A stretch of DNA of 64,000 nucleotides, taken from assembly GCA_033239525.1 (NCBI GenBank), contig BSYO01000004.1, positions 25,644,037 to 25,708,036 of the forward strand, in the 5' to 3' direction. Below the pieces are notes generated by a model. The model saw only the letters and a program-made list of their open reading frames with translations, did no database searches and was not told the DNA's origin. The position numbers and the translations under genes were made by a program. Positions 48,201 to 58,919 of this stretch are shown here, piece by piece (position 1 is the first letter of the stretch; every line of letters begins with the position of its first letter). The stretch comes from Nepenthes gracilis. Taxonomy: Eukaryota; Streptophyta; Magnoliopsida; Caryophyllales; Nepenthaceae.

Positions 48201-51200
48201 TTATCTCAGTATGCCAGTTCTTGTGCTGCCATCTGTTCCTCAAAATATGTCTGACAACCTGATGCAGTGGTTTGACGAATCCCATGCCATATTTACTTCT
48301 CTCAAGGATTTAATGTTTTCATCTTTTTCTGAGAGAATACGGAGGTTGCATGACATGCCAAAGAAGGCAGTAGATATATTTTGGTGGCCATTTACGCAGC
48401 ATCAACTTGTACCTGAAGATAGTGTTACAGTAATAGATTCACGCCATGGGGAAAATTTTGCGGTTCACAAGGTTGTGGTAGAATAAATTGCTTTGCTGGC
48501 TAGAAGTCCCTTCTTATTCTTATTCGTTTATTCCAAAATGTCTTTTGGATGCAAAACTATCTTTTTTTTTTTAACACATTTGAGCATGACACTGAAGCAC
48601 ATGATGCCATGTTAATGTTGAAAGCTAATACTTTCCTTATTTCAGGTTCAGAATCATGATCTGATATCTCAACAATTTGATGGATGTGCTAGTTGGTGGA
48701 CTCAAGGACCTGATTGTGCCTTGCAGGTCATACTCACTTTTGTGTTTGTTCTTGTTATTGACACCCAGATCTAGCTGTTTATGAACACTTCTGTTTGTAT
48801 TGCTTTACAAGAATTCGTTATTGGTAATCTGTCTGTTAGGGTGTGTTTGATTCAAATTTCGGAAACATATGGGAAAGAGAACAGAGGTGGAGATGGAGTC
48901 AGTAACATAATGGATTACACTTGATTTAGAGATTTCTTGGTCCATTAGTAAAAATTATTAAATATATAATTCCTGAACCATTTCCCCACCAGCTTGCTCT
49001 CACTGGTGGCACTGTTGAGGCCAGCAGGGGTTCCCTGTCCCCGCCCTAATGCCCTCTCCCATCTCTTTCTCTCCGTCGATCTTTCTCCCCTCTTCCTTTT
49101 CCTCCTTGGATGGGGGAATGGGTTTGGGATTCTTTTAAATAGTTTTTGGAGTTTTGTCTTTTTTGCATTTTGTTCCCTTTGGGGGAGGGGGGGGGGAGAC
49201 AATTATAATACAATTCAGCTAAGGTGACATTGATTGCCCCTTTTTGCCATATTTCAACTTCATTTTACAAACTAAAAGTCAACAAAGAGTAATTTCCTAC
49301 ATATTCCTTAAGACTATTTTTCACCAAACAGACTCACCCTTGTAGTTTGTTTTTCCTATCTTTGAAACGTAGATGATATCATATTACTTGCAAGTTAAAA
49401 GTACAAGTTGCATGTTCATCTATGTATTGCTTCTTTTGTTTCTTTTCTTTGTTATGTATGTTAATTTGTTATCTCTTTATGACAATTTGATTTTTGCATT
49501 TTGACTTTTCTTATAACTATAGTCACTTTCCAATTATCTCCATTAACTGTTGTCTCAGCAAATATAAACATGTCTGTAAGATACTACTAACTCCAGCTTG
49601 ATTTATGATGATGAGGCTATTTCTTGAATGATTTTAATATTCTCTCCACTATTGTCTGAGATTCTACCCTTCTCCTATATTGTCTGATAATGATGAGCTA
49701 TTCTATGATGAAGTTGAAGTTTTAATATTCATGTTTTGCAAAACTGTGATCATCAAGGGAATATACATTCTATATGGCCTCTTTTTTTTGGTCGGTTAGA
49801 TATCTGTAACGTACGAATTTCTGCCAAATGCAAAAGCGTAACTATGCCACGGCACATTCAAAAAAATATCATGCGAACAATACAGCCAATAATCACCTTA
49901 AATCACACAATGCTGCAACGCATATAAACAATTTGAAATGATAAAAGAAAAGGAATATTCATATTCTAATAGGTCTTTTAAATCCCCTTTTATTTTCCAC
50001 TTTTCATGACCTGCTCTTGTTGTTTCTAGCTTTAACTTTATTGAATCTTGTTCCTTCAATATCTCCAAAATGTTTTCCAAACTCAAGTTATTTTTTTTCT
50101 TATATTTTGTAAATTACATATTCGTGTGCTATTTAGATTTGGGAAAAACCAGACTGGAAAGTCTAGCTCAAAATGCCAACAAATAACCTCAAAGGAAACA
50201 ATCATGCTGTTCATATAAAGATCTAAGGTAAGGAAAATAACTTCATAGGGGAATCATGTGTAGCATGACGGTGGGCTACCCTTTTTGCTTCTGCCAACAG
50301 CCTAGGCTCAGTCTCCAACAACTCCCCCCGCCCATCTTACCTATCCCCAAATACAAGAGATAGGATAAATAACTTCCTTGCAGTTGTAAAAAAAAAAGTG
50401 GATGAGGTCTTGAAACATGAAGTTCTCCTTGTTTTGTTTGTTTCTTTATTATAAAACATATGATAAAGTGAAAAGAGTTGATGTCATCTTCTAAGGAAAT
50501 TGGAAAAACAAGTGAAGATTGTACACATGTTTAAAGCTGCCGGAGAGAGGATTGTAACCATACCACAAATACAACCATACCGAACGATTGTTTGAAAGGA
50601 ACTTCTGATCCTAGATAATTCTTGTGTTATGCAAATCCAAAAACTTTCTATGATCTCTCATGCTTTATCCCCCTTCAAATTTGCAGACTTTTGGTATCAA
50701 TCTTTGCTTTTTTTGTCATTAAGGAAGAGATTTTATAATACAAAGTGCAAGGATGAACTGGGTAACCTCCTGTATACAACCTAAATATAGATGCTTTCTG
50801 CACCTGAAAGTTATCATTCAGAACATGCAACATGGTGGCATTAGAAGAAAGGAGGACCCATTCTTCAAGTTTAAGCATAAATCTGATTTACTTATTACTG
50901 GTAGACATTTTTTAAAGAAGTGTAATAGAGCATGTTTGAAAAAAACTGTGTTTTTGCCTATGTAATAAATCGTCTCAATTAAAAGAAACGAATTTAAAAA
51001 TGATAAGAAAAATTAGGAAAGAAGGTAGAAGAAGGAATTAAAAATATTTATGACAAGTAAATCAAACCTCTCCCCTTTTACTATATAATCCATAAAGGGT
51101 GGGTCAGGGGACAGGACTTCCGACACTGCTAGTTGCGAGAAGGGTTAGATTTATACAACCTTATGTCTGAATTGTAGAGTGGCCTTTTCTGCAGTGCGTA

Positions 51201-53236
51201 GCCTTTCTCCATATCTCATACTTCAAAAATTTTGGAAGGGGATTACACTTATTGATTTCAAGTTTATGAATTATTAAGGTCCTGCTATTTATCCTTTAGT
51301 TTTTGTTTGCCTTTTGTCCTTTCATTTTATTAGCTTGCATTTCTTTGCTTTAAGCTACCTAGGCATGCCTGTCCTTAAACTTGTTACTCAGAGTGGTGTA
51401 AATCTTTTTGCTTTACCTTTGCATAGTGTCTCATTCCCTTTCCTATCAATGTAGTGCACTAACTGTATAGGCTATTGAATTTCTAACTACAAATGTTACT
51501 TGATTATTCATTTAGTTGTGAACTTGTGATGAATAAATAAATACACATTAACAATTGAAATCAAACAGATGGAATTTGATCAAATCCATATTCCTTCTAT
51601 ATACTCTCAAATTTGAATTTACAAATTCTGAGCACGCAATTTAGGAGTGCAAAGAATTTAGGAGTGGCAAAAAGTCTACCTCACCCTTATTAACTGTGGA
51701 CACTTTGTTGCCCTATAATTGAGCATTTTTCATAGTTCAGATCTGTCTAATTAGTTGTTTTTTTTTTTTTTTGAAATTTTTTGCATTTAATCATATATCA
51801 AAACTGTTTTACATTTCTACTAAAAAAAAAATGGCTTGATCCCTTTTTGAGTAAAGTTTTTATATAATGAAGTTATCTCAGCTGGGCAATGCAATCATGA
51901 CATGATAATCCAACTTTATGGGTGGTATGGGTTGGCAATGGAATTTTGTAACCTGATTGACAAAGTGCAAAAACATTCAACATGGCATGCTTGCAGCTGC
52001 TTAATTTCAATTTTTCACCTTTTAAAGAGAATGTAGTGAAGTGAAACTCTTAATATTCTGACTGCTCACTCATAACTGCAATTCAGTTAAAAACCATGAT
52101 AACTCTTAATATTAAGCTTTTTAGCTGTGTTTCAGTTTCATTCATTCCGTATAGCTTCCTCTTTCTGGAGTGTATTTTTTGCTCTTTTTTTGTCACTTTG
52201 CTCTAGTGCTGGTCATGCAAGCTTTGATTTGCTGCTTTATTCATCTATTTTTTGTCATTTCATTTTGTTGTGTTTCCTTATGCAACATTTTTAGCTGTTG
52301 TACATAGGGTTGTCAAGTAAACAAAATTACTCGCTGCTTATCTTCAGATCCTTCGGTTAGAGCTTGATGAAAATATCAGTTTTGACATCTGTTGTAGTCC
52401 TATTGATATCAGACATATTTGATAATATATATTGTTATTGGACATAATGGAAGTTAAAAAAAATGTGTGAGTTGTAACCCAATAGGGAAAATCGGTCGAT
52501 ATGTCGTCCAAATCGTGTATGGCGGCTAATATTTTGAATATCGACCAATATATACCACAATTGGTTATGATATTAGGAAATATCAGTACCAGGAGGTTTA
52601 ATACCATTATTTATATATTGACCAATATTTTGAATAGTAGCCGATATTCATTCTGTGGTTTGAACATTTCTTGGGAAGTTTAATAAATTGATGTCGAGCT
52701 TATTTTCTGAGCTCTTCTAGTTAATGAGTATGGCACTGCTTTCTGTATTCCTTTTCAATGAATCAACTGCTTGAGTTCAAGTTGTGGTGGTTCAATTAGA
52801 AGCTCAAGCACTGCCTTGTTCAAGCTCAACTCTTAGGTCCAAGGCCAACTCATTTTGTTGGGTGGGACTAAAAGTAGTCACTTTCATTTAATTGCCAATG
52901 TTCTTTGTTTGAATCCTCTTCGACGAACAGGGTTGTCCTTGATTCTCTGCATTCTTGTTAGAATTAATTTTTCCTTGTTCATCTGTTGCCCATCAGAAAA
53001 AAAACTGCTGTTCTTGCTCCAACAAGCTTTGCGTGGAGTATTGACTGTGGAAATATGGGACAAGATTATTCAAAATTTTATCATTTGTCATGAATAAAAT
53101 GTGTTACAAATTTTAGCTTTGGGAAATTGTAACTAAATAAAATTAAGACGTGCCAAGTGTATGAGAAATTAATTTGGTTCTATGCCAAGGATTTAAGATA
53201 GCTTATTATGTTAAATCACCTGAAATATATTCAGGA

Positions 53237-53279
<43 letters not shown>

Positions 53280-56200
53280 TTAATAATATTATTATTATTA
53301 TTATTAAGAAGGTTAATGAGTGAATTTGGGAAAATGAGCATGGGTCCGCATCAGTTTTTATTTGTTTTGAGAAGGCTTCATATAGGGACTTTTAAAAATT
53401 TTATTGTAGGTTTCAGAAAGAAAGGAGCTTGTCATAGATGTGTATATGTTTTTGAGGGATATATCTAGTGGGGAAATGACTGGTGTTATAATTTTCCAAT
53501 TATGATAGTTCACATCAAGGGTTGGCATTGTGGGATTTTCTATTTGCTCTAGTTGTGGATGAATTTGCTAGGCATATTTAAGATTCAGTTTCTTTGGTTT
53601 TTTGTGAATGTTATTGTTTATTTGTTTTCATAGATGAAACTAGGTGAGAAGTAAAGTCACAATTATGTATAGAGAGTTTATAGAGTTTAAAGCTTTCACG
53701 AATCATGTTAAGTAGAAGGAAATGAGGTGCATGAAAATGCAGTTTGAGTAATTGTTGAAGGAATAATACACAAGATAAATTCATGGTCTCAAAACTCTTA
53801 GAAATATTGGTTTTTTACCTTGTATCTATTATTTAAGAAAATGGGGAGACTAAAGAAGCTGAGATGCATGAGATTTTGGTGGGTTGATGAAAATGAATGA
53901 ACACATTTGGAGAACTCTGTAATTGTCATTTCCTGTAATATTAATAGGAAATATATTGTAGGATTACAATATGATCAGCTACACATATCAGCTGCACAAT
54001 TTGGCATCATTTGGATTGCAATGCGTACAGAAAAGCAAGTGTAGTGGTACTAAGGATGTCATGATGGATAAGTGGTGTGAAACAGTCGGACAAAATAAGA
54101 AATGAGCATATTCATAGCTAGAAGTAGTTCCTACAGAAGGTATAGTGATGCTTTGGAAACGTGACACACTGGTAAGCTGATGCAACAGCGAATAAAGTGG
54201 TTTTGGTAGAAGCTAAAGACTATAGTAAGCAGAGGCAGGGAGAAAAACTTGGGAGTGGGGTAGTAAAGAAGGATTTGACTATCAGAGAGTAAGTAAGGAT
54301 GTCACGATGGAAAACTGGTGTGAAACATATGGATAAAATAAGCAATGAAACATACTCATGTCTAGAAGTAGTCCTATAGAAGGTATAATGATGGTTTGGA
54401 GACTTGAAACTCTGGTAGGATGATGCAGGCAGCGAAAAAAGTGGTTTGGGTTGAACCTAAAAGCAATAAGAATCACAGAGGTAGGGGAGAAAAACTTAGA
54501 GTGAGGTAGTAAGGAAGGATTTGATTTTGCTTATACTTTCCGAGGTTCTTGCTATAAATTGAGTGGGATTCTGAAAGAGGATTCATATATCAGACATCAC
54601 ATAGTGAGATTTAAGGCTTTGTTATTGTTGTTGTTTTTGAGGGAAATGGGACAGGATTTTTGTACACTGTCTTGATGCTACGGGCAATGAAATGTTGCAC
54701 TGATACATGCGTAGCATGTTGACTGATGTCAAACTCTTGATGTGAAGATTTTGACACCATACTACAGTAGTACATGGCAAGGAAAAGATGCCTGAGCATG
54801 CGACCATTTAGCAATATTATAGTCAAAGATTACACCAGATGCTAACTTGTTAACATTATTAACATTTTCCATGTTACAATTTCTATTGAATGCATTCTTT
54901 TGCATAAATAATTGAAAAAAAAGGGGTTTCTTTTGGGGTATAGAGATAATATCTTTTCATGGGATGTGACTTCTGCTATTGCAGTTTTATCCCTCCTGTT
55001 TATGTATGCTATCCTTTCATCAAACATGTTTGATCATTTCTCATACCTTCATGTGTAAGTGTTCTTTGCTTTGATGATTATTTAGATGATTTTAGATTGA
55101 GCTGGCAAGGGATATGGGTTATGCTGCTGCTAGATATGGACATGTAATGTTTCCTGAGAATGTATATGAACCAGCATTAGAATGTGCAGAGCTTTTACTT
55201 GATGGTGTGGGAAAAGGTAAGTAACTCTTCTCCTTATGCCTTTGAATTAAACCAAGTAGTGAAAGTGTTTAATTTCTTGGTATGTTAAAGTTGTGCTAGC
55301 TTCATTGTCCATAGAAAGTCTGTTGACATTTCAAAAAAGGAGTTACAATAAGTAACAATAAGAGTCAATAATCCACATCACTAATCAGATTTTATTGTTG
55401 AAGACAATTTTTTCTGAAGAATTTGCCATGATATATTTTATCTATACAAACTGGAAAAAAACAACATTGGAAATTCTATGGTGTTTGAGCTTCTACTCCC
55501 CTCAAAAAATATACCTCACGTTTTTTATGAGACAGCCTCATCTCACTTGCCTCCTTTTCTGACCTCAACAAGTGATTCTTCTTGGTGAGGGAAAAGAAAA
55601 AATAAATTTTGTAGCATTGGATTCTTGTTATCCTTATATTAGCATAAGATGCTCATGAAATTTTGCACACACAGCTTTATTTACATATTTACTAGTGATA
55701 TGATTTCCTCTTAGTTACATGGGTTCAGATTCATTTGAACTTCTATTTCTTGGCCCTAGTATGATTTTATAGAACAAAAACTTGCACCTTGTATTCACTG
55801 TCATGCCTTATAGCTACGTCTGATAGTTATTTAGCCATTTGAAGCAAATTGTTTAATGACTTGCTCCCTCAATTTATTGTGAGTGTCATAACTAAGTATG
55901 TGCATGGAATCTTTTTTTTTTTTTTTAAGAATTTCACAATTTTGTTTGTGGTGGTACCAATGTCTGAGGTCATTTTCCCAACATGGATATAATGTTGGAA
56001 CCAACCATGGAATTAAATATTAATATCTTGTCCTTGATACTGATATTTCCAGAAACCATGACAAAATTATGATATATTACCCACTGTATTTGTATCAATA
56101 ATATATCATAATAAATTGGCCGGTATTTAAAATGTTAGCCAATGCATTCGATATTTTTCGATGTATCAACTGATATATCCCCTAAGTTCTAATTTTGAAA

Positions 56201-56791
56201 AAAATATTGCATCTAATTCTGATATGTAATGCCCAATATGGTTGGTATTGATACTGCTGCAATGTAGCCGATACATATACCGATATTTCATCCATGGTTG
56301 GAACCAAGGAATGGATGTATTATGGGTTGGACTTGGACCCCATATATTAGATACATATATTGATATTTCAACCATGGTTGGAACTGAGGAATGGATGTAT
56401 TATGGGTTGGACTTGGACCCCATATACTAGATCATGTTCTGCACTGGAACCTGGAAATCTCTTCTAGTCCTCCAGGATTTTAATTCGAGGTGTTTTGCTT
56501 CGCAGTGTCTTCTACATTTGCCAGTGTTTATATAACACATCACTTTTCACAACTCTTTTCCTTCTACATGTTTTGGTTCTGTTATGGCAAGGTTCTGAGA
56601 GGATTGTATTGTTTATCTAAGGCATTTGTGTACCTTCTACAGGTTGGGCTTCTCGAACCTTTTTTGCAGACAATGGATCTACTGCTATTGAAATCGCTCT
56701 CAAGATGGCATTTCGCAAGTTCTCATCTGACCACGGAATCATTGATGATTTACTGAAGAATAACAAAGCCAATACACCCCCTGAGCTTATG
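39246..56791 (+). CDS. BIO3-BIO1: Bifunctional dethiobiotin synthetase / DAPA aminotransferase, 3' part beyond window
   Basis: Exons: 39246-40009, 42525-42695, 48210-48471, 48646-48726, 55096-55216 and 56643-56791. All are GT-AG and in frame, 516 codons so far; the Arabidopsis protein is about 833. Residues 1-40 are Ser/Arg-rich, fitting mitochondrial targeting. The BIO3 half has the P-loop GSNTGVGKT (54-62), KPVQTG (90-95), ETAGGVASP and VGDGRLGGISGT. The BIO1 half starts at WWPFTQH, then CASWWTQGPD, HVMFPENVYEPAL and DNGSTAIEIALKMAFRK. It converts KAPA through DAPA to dethiobiotin. The exons with GSYHGDT and the PLP lysine are not in the window. No stop or frameshift seen. Confidence 0.95.
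40146..40317. mobile_element. Harbinger-like MITE in BIO3-BIO1 intron 1
   Basis: GCATTTGTTCTGCGAGAATG at the left pairs with an inverted right end (CATTCCTATCAAACAAATGC). The inside has the GGAATGGG / CCCATTTC words common in plant PIF/Harbinger miniature elements. 172 bp, non-coding. Intron 1 spans 40010-42524; the rest of it shows no other recognisable element. Confidence 0.5.
45943..46430. repeat. Tandem LINE endonuclease duplicate, copy A
   Basis: This segment is repeated, diverged, at 46449-46957. Both begin ATAAACCTATTTGA, share TATAATCCTTTTAACACA-like words, and end near AAGATGGCATTT..GGCCACT. They contain the endonuclease 5' part of the RTE relic. Confidence 0.8.
46449..46957. repeat. 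Tandem LINE endonuclease duplicate, copy B
   Basis: Diverged partner of copy A, about 20 bp longer. It includes AATTTTATCCATGACAATGC, which copy A lacks, so an indel separates them. Confidence 0.8.
47155..47840. repeat. Direct duplication, second copy split by an insertion
   Basis: Copy 1 (47155-47342) has ATTGGATGCCACATATGCAA, TTCGTGTGGCTACATCAAAC, AAACACTGCTTATGAATGGC and AAACACAATTAAAGAA in order. Copy 2 (47360-47840) has the same landmarks with few changes, but about 285 extra bases between GTTATATG and AAATTTGAGC. The pair therefore shows an empty and a filled site. Confidence 0.8.
47451..47735. mobile_element. GATATC-rich element with terminal inverted repeats
   Basis: Inserted into copy 2 of the local duplication. 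Left end ATAAAAATATCGACCGATAT; the right end read inversely is ATAAAAATATGGATGAAAAT. The interior is made of CGATATC, CCGATAT and TATCGAT words. 285 bp, no ORF. It looks like a non-autonomous DNA transposon. Similar GATA-rich stretches lie at 52340 and 56030. Confidence 0.6.
48840..49341. mobile_element. Possible hAT/Harbinger-like non-autonomous element
   Basis: TAGGGTGTGTTTGATTCAAA at the left and CACCAAACAGACTCACCCTT at the right form imperfect inverted ends (GGGTG..GTTTG). About 500 bp in intron 4 (48727-55095), with a CT-rich interior and no supported ORF. Target duplication unclear. Confidence 0.4.
52340..52665. repeat. GATA-rich repeat, second copy
   Basis: Intron 4 stretch with AATCGGTCGATATGTCGTCC, AATATCGACCAATATATACC and GTAGCCGATATTCATTC. 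Composition and word use match the 47451 element, but the ends are degraded. Confidence 0.45.
53236..53306. repeat. AAT/ATT microsatellite
   Basis: A long AAT run that turns into ATT repeats through TATTAATAATATT, so it is self-complementary. It lies just before the plus-strand RTE relic. Confidence 0.9.
53330..54640 (+). mobile_element. 5'-truncated RTE-type LINE relic in BIO3-BIO1 intron 4
   Basis: Translation of the plus strand gives FEKASYRDF (RT start), VVDEFARHI near 53545, a 'NGETKEAEMHEI' stretch near 53840, then the C-terminal RRYSDALET and RGREKNLGVG words. The tail TAAGGCTTTGTTATTGTTGT at 54612-54634 resembles the (TTG)n 3' end of RTE elements. Many stops. It contains a 243-bp internal duplication. 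Confidence 0.65.
54052..54527 (+). repeat. 243-bp tandem duplication in the RTE 3' region
   Basis: AAGGATGTCATGATGGATAA at 54052 and AAGGATGTCACGATGGAAAA at 54295 start two diverged copies. Both carry GGTATA-TGATG-TTTGGA, AAAGTGGTTT and AGTAA-GAAGGATTTGA in order. The duplication covers the LINE C-terminal coding part. Confidence 0.85.
56030..56295. repeat. GATA-rich repeat, third copy
   Basis: Intron 5 stretch with TGATATTTCCAGAAACC, ATTCGATATTTTTCGATGTA and GCCGATACATATACCGATAT. It ends GATATTTCATCCATGG, close to the ATTTTCATCCATAT end of the 47451 element. Confidence 0.45.
56282..56435. repeat. 80-bp tandem duplication before exon 6
   Basis: GATATTTCATCCATGGTTGG at 56282 recurs at 56362 as GATATTTCAACCATGGTTGG. 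Both are followed by GGAATGGATGTATTATGGGT and TTGGACTTGGACCCCATATA. Two nearly identical units, starting at the end of the GATA-rich repeat and about 210 bp before the exon 6 acceptor. Confidence 0.9.
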
Positions 56792-58900
56792 GTGGGAATC
56801 TCAGTAGTGTTAATGCTGACATAGTTCTGGAATGCTAGCCTATTGTTAATGCTTATTGATCTTTTGGTTTCTTATCAACTACATGTATCTGATATTTGGC
56901 AACTTATTTTAAGGACAGTTTACTTTTCTTTGATCATGGATTTCCTGATTCCAATGCCTTTGGGACCGAGGCATAGGAGAATTCATTAAGCCTAGTTTTG
57001 GGTCCTGCAGCCTGGTGCAATGTGGACAGCTGTGAGTGAAAAATATTGGTCCCAGTGAGAAAGAGAGGTGAAAGTGGAATTGCAATGCTAGCACTTGTCC
57101 TGATTAGTTTCAAGTTTCTACTTCCTACGATAACCCATGCAGGAAACTTTTTGGAATTCAATAAGTATGACGGTTTCTGTTAAAACCAATATTTTACTAT
57201 ACTATCCATATGCATTAAGTTAATTGATAGTTTACATGTATTATTGCAAATTACTTGTTTTGAACTGAGTTCAGTTTCCCTTATCCGTGTGCAAATGTAC
57301 ACATCTTCACATGCACACTTAGGCTTTTCATGACTAAGATCAGCTAATTTGGCCTTGTTAAGAAAAAGGAATCCATGGGGTGGTTGGCAAGGATGTCACT
57401 TTTGGAGATTTAGTGATCTAAAGACCATGCTTAATTTGGCAAATGGCTCAAGCCTACATGAATTTATGGTTGTCCTAGAAATATTGGTTGATTGTTCTGG
57501 TCCTTCATTCCTCAAACCTTCAGTGTGTTGCATGTCAAATGGAGTTGATATGAGGTAATGGTTGTTGGAAGCCAATTCTGTTGCCAAATTGAACATTATT
57601 TAAGTTAATTTTGATAGCTCCCTCCGGTCAACATTATTGGTATGCCTCTAGAATTAGATTCAACATTATTCTTATACAAGTTAATTTTGATAGGTCTCTT
57701 GATTGAACATGATTCTATGTCTCTAGAATCCTAGATTAAATTCTCTTTAGTTTTCATTTGTCAACTTGTGAGGTGTGACAAAATAGGGGAAATGGAAATC
57801 TATGGTGCATTTCATTTGTCAAATTATGTCGTATACATGTATAAAGTATTATATAGTCAAATTTCTACATTGCATTTGACCAAAAAGTGGTCCGACCTCT
57901 CTTCGGATCCTGTACATAGTAGGAGTTCTATGCTCTGGTCTGCCTTTTTATTGTCACATTTTCACTTATTGGCTTTTACTCCATTAGATTTTCCAATCAA
58001 AGACAAATAATTCATGATGTTACAGTCGAATGACTGGTTATAGCCAGTCAACATTCCCAAATATCGGCATCAACTTAAGTATTTTTCGGATGAGTCAAAT
58101 CTATTCCCAATTTCCTGTCAGTAAATCTCTTTATTTCCTTTGCGTGAATGAATCACACTTACAAACCATAGCCCCTTTAGTGTGATCATTGTACCTAAAT
58201 GGAACCTATGATAGTAAACAAATGAGGTAACCAATTTCCCATAGGTTAGTTCCTTTAGTTTCTTTTGTGTGAATGAATCACACTTTCACGACTAAACTAT
58301 ACTCGCTTTAATATAGTAAACAAATGACGGAAAAAATTCCTCTGTTCTGTCCAATCAGGCGGATTTACCATTGCTTGCATGACTTTTTCAAATAACTGTG
58401 ATTTCTTAGTTCTTGCTCCATCAGAATCTCCAATGAAAAATAATGTAGCATGGATAATGCATGAACATGGTGGCAACCTAATCCTAAATTGTAAATAGCT
58501 CAAACACAAATCCAGTTGCAATGCAGCATGGTGATGTGGCTTTGATTGAATAGGGAAAATAAGGTTGTTTGTACAGCGGAGTGGACTTTCCGTAAACTGA
58601 AAGAAAGGGTGGATTGGTTATATTTAGGTGATGTAAGTACTATGTTTTTTTTTTTCACTGTTGCAGCCACATGTGCTCAAGGGAATACTAGTAACATGGA
58701 CACTAAAGATGAGCAGCCAAAGTGATGAATAGAGGATGTTACTCTTGCTTTCAAGTTGTTCTATGACAATCTCTTGGGGTCTTAAAATGGCATTTCTATG
58801 AACATAAAACCTGATGCACTACTTGGGCAGCAACTAAAAAGAGCAGCAGCAGAAGAGTTTAGATGGGGATAAAACTGAGGCTAAAACGTGGGATTGCCTC
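56792..58900. other. Start of BIO3-BIO1 intron 6
   Basis: The intron begins GTGGGA at 56792 and continues beyond the window (over 7.2 kb). Up to about 58900 it is ordinary AT-rich intron DNA. I looked for the next exon (GSYHGDTLGAM-like) in all frames down to 64000 and found none. Confidence 0.6.
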
Positions 58901-58919
58901 ATTTCATTTTATAATGGAC

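Noticed and set aside
48945..49227. Overlapping short frames on both strands in intron 4
   Set aside because: They derive from a CT/GA-rich interior of a non-coding element; no family features.
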